Assembly (NCBI GenBank): GCA_017549665.1
Contig: JAFYUD010000035.1
Coordinates: 1-8,271, forward strand
Length of the DNA stretch: 8,271 nt
Origin: Clostridia bacterium
Lineage (GTDB): Bacteria > Bacillota_A > Clostridia > Oscillospirales > Acutalibacteraceae
Direction: 5' to 3'
Shown here: positions 1 through 5,700 of the stretch, one piece after another
Position numbering within the stretch: position 1 is the stretch's first letter
How the letters are laid out: each line of letters starts with the position of its first letter
Notes under the pieces: model-generated
Seen by the model: only the letters and a program-made list of their open reading frames with translations
Told to the model about the DNA's origin: nothing
Database searches by the model: none
Position numbers and translations under genes: made by a program

Positions 1-967
1 CCGGTGTCCTTGACAGAATATTTATAGCCTTTTTTGTGGCCTTCTGTCCGGCTTCGTCTCCGTCATAGGAGAGAATAACTTCATCAGCATATTTGGATAT
101 CAGCTTTGCCTGCTCAGGTGTAAAAGCAGTACCGAGACCGGCAATGGCATTTTTAAAGCCTGCCTGATGATAAGCAATGACATCCATATAGCCTTCGCAG
201 AGTATTAATGTCTTGTCAGTCCCCTGCTTTGCAAAATTCAGGGCAAACACTCCGAGACTTTTCTTATATACCAATGTATCGGAAGTATTGACATACTTCG
301 GTTTTGAATCATCAAGGACTCGTCCGCCGAATGCGATTACACTGCCTCTGACATCAATAATCGGAAACATTGCTCTGTTACGGTAAGTATCGATAATGTT
401 ACCCTTCTGAGTCTTTTTTGCAAGGTCAGCAGCAACAAGCTCATTTTCCGTATACCCTTTTGACTTCATGTGTCTTATAAGACTGTCCCACTTGTCAGGA
501 GCAAAACCGAGGCCGAAATGACGCACAGTGGAAATATCAAGACCTCTGTCAAGAAAATACTGCAGTCCCTTCTGACCGTCGGGGGTAAAAAGATTACTGT
601 GAAAGAATCTGGCTGCTTCTCTGTTTGCATCAAGCATTCTGCGGCGCATTTTTGCAATGCCGTCATCATACCCGTCAGCAGGAAGTGCAAGACCCGATTT
701 ATCGGCAAGAAAACGTACTGCTTCAGAGTAATCGAGATTTTCGATATTCTTTATAAATGTAATAACATCTCCGCCTGCACCACAGCCGAAGCAATAATAC
801 GACTGAGTGTTTATATAAACAGTAAATGACGGAGTTTTTTCATTATGAAAGGGACAACGGCCTGTGGCAAGCGCACCTCTTGTACGCAGGTCAACATAAG
901 ATGAAACAATATCAACTATATCGTTTCTTTCACGGACGTCTGCAAGAAATCTGTCACTGAAACGCAT
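1..967 (-). CDS. dnaG: DNA primase DnaG (3' end cut by window edge)
   Basis: This is replicative primase, which makes the RNA primers for lagging-strand synthesis and works with the replicative helicase. The 322 residues visible cover the N-terminal zinc-binding domain and most of the RNA-polymerase domain; the helicase-binding C-terminus lies beyond the left edge. The CHC2 zinc finger is complete: C38, H41, C59 and C62, with the typical CPFHNEKTPSF and YYCFGCGAGGD sequences. The basic polymerase motif YRNRAMFPI (195-203) and GGR (214-216) are present. The TOPRIM fold shows the glutamate motif CEGYMD (E258) and the acidic motif SYDGDEAG (D302, D304). The start codon ATG at 967 follows AAAGGGGG seven bases upstream. 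No terminator separates it from the IMPACT-family gene upstream, so co-transcription is likely. In many Bacillota the next gene is the major sigma factor rpoD/sigA, which would lie outside the window. Identification is firm. Confidence 0.97.
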   Translation of the reverse strand, partial: MRFSDRFLADVRERNDIVDIVSSYVDLRTRGALATGRCPFHNEKTPSFTVYINTQSYYCFGCGAGGDVITFIKNIENLDYSEAVRFLADKSGLALPADGYDDGIAKMRRRMLDANREAARFFHSNLFTPDGQKGLQYFLDRGLDISTVRHFGLGFAPDKWDSLIRHMKSKGYTENELVAADLAKKTQKGNIIDTYRNRAMFPIIDVRGSVIAFGGRVLDDSKPKYVNTSDTLVYKKSLGVFALNFAKQGTDKTLILCEGYMDVIAYHQAGFKNAIAGLGTAFTPEQAKLISKYADEVILSYDGDEAGQKATKKAINILSRTP

Positions 968-1033
968 ACATTTTCCCCCTTTCACTTATTATATACTCTT
1001 AAAATTCTCGAAATCCTTTAAAAAAATAAAAAT

Positions 1034-1657
1034 TTATTCAATACGGGCATATTTTTCTGAAATTTTGACAGCTTCAAATTTTCCAAGGCTTGAATCGATA
1101 AGTTTCGCATTGAAGCTTCCCACATTCGACGCAGGAAGATAAAATTCAACAGTCACGTTTTCACCGAAATCGGTATTTTCCACAATTCCGCCATATTCGG
1201 GAATAAGTGAAGAAAGCTTACCGTAATAATTATAGTCACAGGTCACACTCAGCACTGCGCATACGGACATTTTCATTATTCCTGCAGCATCAACTGCAAT
1301 TTTTGAAGTATGTGAATATGCACGGACCAGACCGCCTGCACCAAGCAACACCCCACCGAAATAACGGGTTGCAACCACAACGCAATCTGTGATATTTTCC
1401 TTCAGAAGCACGTCAAGTACGGGCACACCTGCTGTGCCTGACGGCTCACCGTCATCTGAATAACGTCTTGACTGACCGTCACGCAAAACATAAGCATAGA
1501 CATTATGAGTTGCATCCCAGTGCTTTGTACGTATCATATTGATAAAATCCGTTGCTTCTTCCTGTGTCTTCACAGGTTTAGCGTAGCCTATAAAACGTGA
1601 ACGCTTTTCAATAAATTCAGCACATGCCTCTTTTTCAAGTGTCAGATAATCGGACAT
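1034..1657 (-). CDS. IMPACT/YigZ (YvyE) family protein
   Basis: A 207-residue member of the IMPACT (UPF0029/YigZ) family, cytosolic proteins found across bacteria and eukaryotes. The eukaryotic member modulates translational control through GCN1; the bacterial role is poorly defined. The signature is clear: KHWDATHNVYAYV near residue 45, DDGEPSGTAGVP at 68-79 and RYFGGVLLGAGGLVRAYS at about 98-115. A C-terminal ferredoxin-like domain of about 70 residues follows, as in YigZ and YvyE, and the length is typical. I chose ATG at 1657 because MSDYLTLEKEA aligns with the usual family N-terminus; AAAGGATG lies upstream but rather far away (about 13 bases). An in-frame TTG at 1693 has a better-spaced AAGGA and would add 12 hydrophobic residues not usual in the family, so the start is uncertain. 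It lies between rpmE and dnaG on the same strand. No convincing promoter of its own is visible, so read-through from rpmE may contribute. Confidence 0.93.
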   Translation of the reverse strand: MSDYLTLEKEACAEFIEKRSRFIGYAKPVKTQEEATDFINMIRTKHWDATHNVYAYVLRDGQSRRYSDDGEPSGTAGVPVLDVLLKENITDCVVVATRYFGGVLLGAGGLVRAYSHTSKIAVDAAGIMKMSVCAVLSVTCDYNYYGKLSSLIPEYGGIVENTDFGENVTVEFYLPASNVGSFNAKLIDSSLGKFEAVKISEKYARIE

Positions 1658-1725
1658 GATAAACTCAACATCCTTTGTAAACAAAAACAGCAACTGCTGT
1701 CCTTGTGAAATTTTCCATACACGAC

Positions 1726-1753
1726 AAAAAGCGGCACCGAAATCCCAGTGCCG
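1726..1753 (-). terminator. Rho-independent terminator after rpmE
   Basis: Read on the minus strand, CGGCAC and GTGCCG pair as a perfect 6-bp stem, extendable by G-U pairs to about 9 bp around a small loop. The stem is followed by C and five T residues (1730-1726). It lies 18 bases past the rpmE stop codon and ends the rpmE transcript, at least partly. Confidence 0.85.
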
Positions 1754-1771
1754 TTTCTTAAATCGTTAAAA

Positions 1772-1975
1772 TTATTTTTCAAGATTATAACGCTTCTTGA
1801 ATCTGTCAACACGACCGCCTGTATCAACAAGCTTCTGCTTACCTGTAAAGAACGGATGGCACTTAGAGCAGATATCAACGTGAAGATTTTCTCTTGTTGA
1901 GCCTGTCTCATAAACAGCACCGCATGCGCACTTTATCTGTGTCTGTGTGTAGTTAGGATGAATACCCTCTTTCAT
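1772..1975 (-). CDS. rpmE: 50S ribosomal protein L31, zinc-binding type
   Basis: A 67-residue protein of the large ribosomal subunit, near the subunit interface. It begins MKEGIHPNY, the standard L31 opening, and ends [13 protein letters not shown], close to the family consensus. All four zinc ligands are present (C16, C18, C36, C39), so this is the C+ form. In bacteria that also have a zinc-free paralogue, the C+ form is the one used when zinc is plentiful. The ATG at 1975 is preceded by a strong ribosome binding site, AGAGGTG, seven bases upstream. The gene has its own promoter in the AT-rich gap to the right and a hairpin terminator behind it. I see no obvious Zur operator, but cannot exclude one. 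Identification is firm. Confidence 0.98.
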   Translation of the reverse strand: MKEGIHPNYTQTQIKCACGAVYETGSTRENLHVDICSKCHPFFTGKQKLVDTGGRVDRFKKRYNLEK

Positions 1976-2014
1976 TACTATTCACCTCTTTCATATTCGT
2001 TACATAACGCACAT

Positions 2015-2043
2015 ATTGTATCACAACAAATCAAGAATTGCAA
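2015..2043 (-). promoter_or_regulatory. SigA-type promoter of rpmE
   Basis: On the minus strand, TTGCAA (2043-2038) and TACAAT (2020-2015) are separated by exactly 17 bases. The -10 box is preceded by TG plus one base (TGATACAAT), making it an extended -10. It sits about 40 bases upstream of the rpmE start. The tract beyond the -35 is rich in A and T runs and could act as an UP element. Confidence 0.75.
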
Positions 2044-2142
2044 CATTATTTTCTAAAAAAATTAAAACTTTTTTATTTTTTTGGAAGTAAAATTTGTTAA
2101 AAAATTAATTTTGCTTATGTTTCACCAAATAATCAAAATATT

Positions 2143-2164
2143 TTTGTCCAAAATTGTTGACAAA
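2143..2164. promoter_or_regulatory. Inverted repeat over the -35 box (possible operator)
   Basis: TTTGTC (2143-2148) and GACAAA (2159-2164) form a perfect 6-bp inverted repeat with a 10-base spacer. The right arm overlaps the -35 hexamer of the sigma-factor gene promoter. Each arm resembles the Spo0A box consensus TTTGTCRAA: TTTGTCCAA on the plus strand and TTTGTCAAC on the minus strand. A regulator bound here could block or recruit RNA polymerase. The regulator's identity is inference. Confidence 0.4.
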
Positions 2165-2185
2165 TCACAAAAAGCATGATACAAT
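2157..2185 (+). promoter_or_regulatory. SigA-type promoter of the sigma-factor gene
   Basis: A consensus -35 TTGACA (2157-2162), a 17-base spacer and TACAAT (2180-2185) preceded by TG plus one base. This is the best-matching promoter in the window. Transcription should begin near 2192, leaving a leader of about 40 bases. It is divergent from the rpmE promoter. The 110 bases between the two hold only A/T-rich runs, probably bent DNA or an UP element, and no gene. Confidence 0.85.
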
Positions 2186-2211
2186 TATCATTGTACAATA
2201 ATATCAATTGT
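2181..2211. promoter_or_regulatory. Cluster of ACAAT/ATTGT half-sites at the transcription start
   Basis: Four alternating half-sites lie within 31 bases: ACAAT 2181-2185, ATTGT 2190-2194, ACAAT 2195-2199 and ATTGT 2207-2211. The middle two form the perfect palindrome ATTGTACAAT (2190-2199). The cluster covers the -10 box and expected start point, the position of a classic repressor operator. In AT-rich DNA such words occur easily by chance, so this is only a candidate. Confidence 0.3.
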
Positions 2212-2230
2212 GGAGAACTAAATATCGAAT

Positions 2231-2809
2231 ATGGCTAACACACCTGTCACAAACGAATATTCCGACAATGAGCTTATAGATCTTGTCAGAAAAGGGTCAG
2301 ACAGTGCATTCAATCTGCTGATATTCCGCTACACAGGGATGGTTTCCTTACTTTCAAAAAAGTATTTTTCCCCGTCTCTTACAGCTGATGACTGGTTTCA
2401 GGAGGGCATGATAGGTTTTCTTGATGCCGTCCGTACATTCAGTATCGACGGCGGTGCTTCGTTTGCTACATACGCAACGGTGTGCATACGTAACAGACTT
2501 AATTCTTCCCTGAAAAAAGCAAAAAATTCAGCTGCCGTACAGGCTTCGGATTCTATTGTTTTCGATTCTGATATTATTCCCTCCGTGGATTCACCTGAGG
2601 ATAACTACATTGAAAATGAAAATTATCGTGTTTTCACTCAGTCTGCATTCAGCCGTCTGTCTGAAACTGAGCAGAAGGTAATAGGTTATTATCTGGCAGG
2701 TTTTTCTTACACGGAAACAGCATCTATTCTCGGCATAAGTGAGAAGTCCGTTGACAACGCACTGTGCAGAGCAAAAAGCAAATTAAAAAAATCCCTCGGC
2801 ACTCATTGA
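2231..2809 (+). CDS. Sigma-70 family RNA polymerase sigma factor, SigH-like
   Basis: A 192-residue sigma factor that would direct RNA polymerase to a specific promoter set. Region 2 spans about residues 27-95 and includes DDWFQEGMIGFLDAV (53-67, core binding) and the -10 recognition segment ASFATYATVCIRNRL. An acidic linker follows (about 105-130). Region 4 (about 143-187) ends in a helix-turn-helix whose SEKSVDNALCRAKSKLKKSL closely resembles the end of Bacillus SigH. There is no region 1.1 or region 3, and no anti-sigma gene lies beside it. In Bacillus SigH drives early sporulation and competence genes; whether this one does is unknown. ATG 2231 is the only good start. The nearest Shine-Dalgarno, GGAG at 2212-2215, is about 15 bases away, farther than normal. 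A consensus promoter with two overlapping inverted repeats lies upstream, suggesting regulated expression. The SigH assignment could instead be a paralogue of that subgroup. Confidence 0.88.
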   Translation: MANTPVTNEYSDNELIDLVRKGSDSAFNLLIFRYTGMVSLLSKKYFSPSLTADDWFQEGMIGFLDAVRTFSIDGGASFATYATVCIRNRLNSSLKKAKNSAAVQASDSIVFDSDIIPSVDSPEDNYIENENYRVFTQSAFSRLSETEQKVIGYYLAGFSYTETASILGISEKSVDNALCRAKSKLKKSLGTH

Positions 2810-2924
2810 ACAGTTCCGCATTATGCGGTTGTTATATATGCCCGTCTCATCAGGAGCGTTGTTAAAAATGGAACGGTGCGAATCCGTCACGTGGCAATAA
2901 AAAAATCAAGCGAGGTACTTGACT
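2810..2924 (+). other. Intergenic leader with small hairpins
   Basis: The 115 bases between the sigma gene and the zinc-ribbon gene hold a 5-bp hairpin, CCGCA-TTA-TGCGG (2816-2828), without a proper U run, so at best a weak terminator. A second one, ACGG/CCGT (2873-2876 with 2884-2887), has loop TGCGAAT. GGAACGGTGCGAATCC resembles a conserved stretch of cobalamin riboswitches, but the rest of that RNA is absent. No clear promoter is visible here. Confidence 0.35.
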
Positions 2925-3209
2925 ATGTACGAAGACAAAACACTCATCTGCAAGGATTGCGGAAACGAATTTATTTTCTCAGCAGGTGAACAGGAATTCT
3001 ATGCTGAAAAGGGTCTTGAGAACGAACCCCAGCGTTGTAAAGAATGCCGTGCAGCTCGTAAGCAGAGCAGAAACGGTGAACGCAAGTTCTACACAACAGT
3101 TTGCAGAGAGTGCGGCGGAGAAGCAAGAGTTCCCTTTGAGCCCAAGAGTGACAAGGGCGTCCTTTGCAGTGCATGTTTTGAGAAACAGAAGGCAGCTAGC
3201 GAAGAATAA
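2925..3209 (+). CDS. Small protein with two zinc ribbons
   Basis: A 94-residue, probably cytosolic protein with four CxxC pairs forming two predicted zinc ribbons: C9/C12 with C38/C41, and C60/C63 with C81/C84. The opening MYEDKTLICKDCGNEF and the segment GGEARVPFEPKSDKG match a zinc-ribbon family common in Clostridia and annotated only as a probable zinc-ribbon domain protein. Its function is unknown to me; such modules often bind nucleic acid or proteins. ATG 2925 is chosen because GAGGT ends eight bases before it; a TTG two codons upstream lies too close to that site. It is 115 bases behind the sigma gene on the same strand, so it may be co-transcribed. A strong terminator follows 25 bases after the stop. 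Confidence is high for a real gene and low for any role. Confidence 0.88.
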   Translation: MYEDKTLICKDCGNEFIFSAGEQEFYAEKGLENEPQRCKECRAARKQSRNGERKFYTTVCRECGGEARVPFEPKSDKGVLCSACFEKQKAASEE

Positions 3210-3234
3210 TTTTGGCGATATATTTACAAAATCC

Positions 3235-3262
3235 GGAGTCGGCTTACCGACTCCCTTTTTTT
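3235..3262 (+). terminator. Strong Rho-independent terminator after the zinc-ribbon gene
   Basis: GGAGTCGG (3235-3242) and CCGACTCC (3247-3254) form a perfect 8-bp GC-rich stem with loop CTTA, followed by C and seven T residues (3256-3262). It should end the sigma/zinc-ribbon transcript efficiently. Confidence 0.95.
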
Positions 3263-3321
3263 GCACCTTTTTTTCAGTAATAGTATTCCTCTGTCGGTGC
3301 AGACTATGTATGGTGATTATT

Positions 3322-4131
3322 ATGCAGAGCTTTATAGCAGCATTGATTGCATTCTTTTCGATGCTGACTCCATTTATAAAAACAGACAAAACCGAGCAGA
3401 GACAATTTCAGCTGCCTGTAATTATGTATCATCATATTTCCGAAAACACTTCCCTGCTGAATGACTATGTCATTACACCGCAGGAATTTGAGAATGACAT
3501 AAAGTACCTGTCAGACAACGGATACAGCTCAATATCTGCGTTTCAGCTTGTAAACGGAGATATTCCCGAAAAATCCGTAATGATAACCTTTGACGACGGT
3601 TTTCTCAGCACTTACAAGTTTGCTTTACCTGTACTGAAAAAATACAATATGACGGCCGTATGCGCCGTTATAGGCTCATTGACACAGGAATTCACCCTGC
3701 ACCCCGATTTCGTCTCAGACTGCGCTTATATGGACACAGACACTGTCAGAAAGCTTACAGCATCAGGTGTGTTTGAAATTGCATGTCATACGTTTGATAT
3801 GCACTCTCTCGGCATACGGAAAGGCTGTGCGGAAACTGCAGATGAAACTGACGATGAATACAGAAAAGTCCTGACAGATGACCTTGCACGTTTCGGAAAT
3901 TTTTATGAACAGATATTTGACGCTTCCACAGATATTATTGCATTCCCCTACGGAGAATATTCACAGAAAACAGTTGATATCGCACACGACATAGGATATA
4001 CTGTCATGCTGACCTGCGATGAAAAAGTCAACCTCATAACAACCGGCAGTGATTATTATGTACTGGGAAGATTCAACCGTCCTCACGGAAAACCAAGTGC
4101 TGAATTTTTAGGCAATATACTCCATCAATAA
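3322..4131 (+). CDS. Polysaccharide deacetylase family protein (NodB/CE4 fold)
   Basis: A 269-residue putative metal-dependent deacetylase that would remove N- or O-acetyl groups from peptidoglycan or another glycan outside the cell. A hydrophobic N-terminus (residues 3-19) looks like a signal peptide or membrane anchor. After it come MYHHI (35-39), the catalytic and metal-binding TFDDG (89-93), HTFDMH (H156, H161) and FPYG (208-211). The histidine pair is spaced H-x4-H, as in PgaB/IcaB-type enzymes, rather than the H-x3-H of classic NodB-like ones. The length fits a single catalytic domain. ATG 3322 has GGTGA five bases upstream; an in-frame ATG at 3310 would add four residues and is possible. 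The reading frame stays open leftward across the zinc-ribbon gene, but that part is not coding. It starts 59 bases after a strong terminator with no clear promoter. The exact substrate cannot be told. Confidence 0.88.
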   Translation: MQSFIAALIAFFSMLTPFIKTDKTEQRQFQLPVIMYHHISENTSLLNDYVITPQEFENDIKYLSDNGYSSISAFQLVNGDIPEKSVMITFDDGFLSTYKFALPVLKKYNMTAVCAVIGSLTQEFTLHPDFVSDCAYMDTDTVRKLTASGVFEIACHTFDMHSLGIRKGCAETADETDDEYRKVLTDDLARFGNFYEQIFDASTDIIAFPYGEYSQKTVDIAHDIGYTVMLTCDEKVNLITTGSDYYVLGRFNRPHGKPSAEFLGNILHQ

Positions 4132-4141
4132 AACTGACTAC

Positions 4142-4185
4142 AAAAAAACATCCGGACTCAGAGAAATGAATCCGGATGCATTTTT
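4142..4185. terminator. Bidirectional terminator between convergent genes
   Basis: CATCCGGA (4149-4156) and TCCGGATG (4171-4178) form a perfect 8-bp stem with a 14-base loop. Seven A residues precede it (4142-4148) and five T residues follow (4181-4185), so it has a U tract in both directions. It serves the deacetylase gene on the plus strand and the SGNH gene on the minus strand. Its right-hand T run overlaps the SGNH stop codon. Confidence 0.92.
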
Positions 4186-5686
4186 ATCTTGATAATTTAC
4201 CGTTACTGTAGTTATAGCCTAAAGCATCAACAGTAGACTGTGTAAGAGTATCATACACGTATATATTGATACCGTGAGAAATTTTCGTCTGATCGCTTTT
4301 GTTTGAATGAATCTTTTTTGTATAAACACATACGGGAGTAATCTCCCCTGTTTCCTCATCCAATACTTCATCAATGGCTCTTTCTTCAATATCAACAAAG
4401 GCAGTGTCAAATCTGCTGAGCTTCACAGACTTTGTAAAGCTTTCGGACTTACACTCGTTGTAATATTCAACTTCACCGTCTCTTACAACCCACATACCGC
4501 CTGCGGTATACTCATCCTCACTGATTCCCAGCTTGTCAAAGAACTTCTCAGCATTTTTTCTGACATTTTCAGAAAGCTCACTGAAATCATTCACAGACTC
4601 TGTAATTACGGTCACATATCTTTTGTTTCCGATGATTTCTGCGTAAGTATTAAGATTCTTCTGCTTCTTGACTTCGGTATTATAAACCTGTGCATAATGA
4701 ACATCAGCATCACTGTCCCATGATGAGTATAAGGGATCGCCTCTTCTGTCTGGAACATCATAATTTGCACTTAAAAGATCTCCGAAGAAATGTGTGACCT
4801 TTGTATTACCGAGATGATTAAGATGCTGACTGTCTGCAAAGTCAGTCTTGAAATCAATCGCAAGCACATCTTTATAATCAGTTACAAAATTATAGAAAGG
4901 AACATTATACTCATCAAAAATCAGCTGTACGGTGTTGTATAAGCCCTCATGGAATATATCTGCATCATAAGGAATTACAGTAGCAATCAGAGGGATATTC
5001 TTACTCTGTGCAAGCTCGATTATCTTTCTGAGATATTCCTCATTCTTCTCTGAAATCTCGTTATAAACCTCAACACCTGTAAGATCTTTTTCCTTTACTG
5101 CTGCGGAATTGTAATAGCAATAAAAGCCTTTATGATTTTCGTACATTTCCTTATTTGCCTGATAGGGATAAAAATCAGTTTTTTTAAGGTCTGAATATTT
5201 TGAATGATACTGAAGCACCTCAAAGAAATACTGATAACCGGCCTTTTCCATATCAAAGCTTGTTTTTATTGCATCAATCTTTGTCTGAGACCACTTAAGA
5301 CCGTAAGTATTCTTGATCGCATAGCTTGTGTCACCGTATTCACCCGTATATGACAAGGTGAACACATCAAGAATAATTACCTGCGGGTTCTGTGTTTTCA
5401 GTGCCTCTTCAAGATAATAATAGGTGTTCCACAAAGGCTGTGCAGCACCGCAGAGATTATATGCGGCATATCCGTATTCTTTCCACAGGACAGCAGTATT
5501 GAAGCCCTGATAGATATGACTGGAGCCGAGCACAAGCACATCAACAGTATTATCTTCCTGTTCATAGAACATTTTCATTTTGAAAACACTGTCAAGATAC
5601 TTAAAGCTGTATACATTATAAAAGCTCAGAAATGTAAAAACTACTGCAAGCAAAAAGGCTGTGATCTTAAAAAAATTCTTTTTCAT
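4184..5686 (-). CDS. Membrane-anchored SGNH-hydrolase-like protein, partner of the MBOAT acyltransferase
   Basis: A 500-residue protein likely to work outside the membrane in O-acylation of an exported glycan. A lysine-bearing N-terminus (MKKNFFK) and one hydrophobic segment (about 6-25) suggest a signal anchor. The SGNH fold shows the nucleophile block VLVLGSSH (50-57), a conserved-glycine block NLCGAAQP (near 80), VIILDVF (about 104-110) and the catalytic DxxH in ADSQHLNHLG (D285, H288). AlgJ, AlgX and DltD share this layout. Residues from about 300 to the end are not needed for that fold. They end in GINIYVYDTLTQSTVDALGY, which recalls ILEI-like domains found at the ends of some bacterial surface proteins; this is a tentative reading. 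ATG 5686 lies 14 bases after the MBOAT stop, with GGCGGTG upstream. An in-frame GTG at 5695 sits within that binding site and is less likely. The two genes form an operon, and a bidirectional hairpin follows. Confidence 0.85.
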   Translation of the reverse strand: MKKNFFKITAFLLAVVFTFLSFYNVYSFKYLDSVFKMKMFYEQEDNTVDVLVLGSSHIYQGFNTAVLWKEYGYAAYNLCGAAQPLWNTYYYLEEALKTQNPQVIILDVFTLSYTGEYGDTSYAIKNTYGLKWSQTKIDAIKTSFDMEKAGYQYFFEVLQYHSKYSDLKKTDFYPYQANKEMYENHKGFYCYYNSAAVKEKDLTGVEVYNEISEKNEEYLRKIIELAQSKNIPLIATVIPYDADIFHEGLYNTVQLIFDEYNVPFYNFVTDYKDVLAIDFKTDFADSQHLNHLGNTKVTHFFGDLLSANYDVPDRRGDPLYSSWDSDADVHYAQVYNTEVKKQKNLNTYAEIIGNKRYVTVITESVNDFSELSENVRKNAEKFFDKLGISEDEYTAGGMWVVRDGEVEYYNECKSESFTKSVKLSRFDTAFVDIEERAIDEVLDEETGEITPVCVYTKKIHSNKSDQTKISHGINIYVYDTLTQSTVDALGYNYSNGKLSR

Positions 5687-5700
5687 CGTAAGCACCGCCT

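Noticed and set aside
988..993. TATAAT upstream of dnaG as its own promoter
   Set aside because: A perfect -10 word on the minus strand, but no -35-like hexamer at 16-18 bases and no TG extension. In an AT-rich gap this is weak evidence.
2044..2142. A/T runs between the divergent promoters as a possible origin or attachment site
   Set aside because: No DnaA-box cluster, iterons or direct repeats; poly-A/T tracts here are adequately explained as promoter upstream DNA.
2871..2900. tRNA T-arm-like sequence (ACGG TGCGAAT CCGT)
   Set aside because: Only a 4-bp stem, no matching acceptor, D or anticodon arms upstream, and no CCA; not a tRNA.
3261..3289. TTGCAC / TATTCC as a promoter for the deacetylase
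   Set aside because: Only three of six matches in each box, and it overlaps the terminator U tract; too weak to call.
2986..3321. Long open frame extending the deacetylase leftward by over 100 codons
   Set aside because: It overlaps the zinc-ribbon gene in another frame and runs through a strong terminator. The residues lack family similarity and the hydrophobic export signal would become internal.
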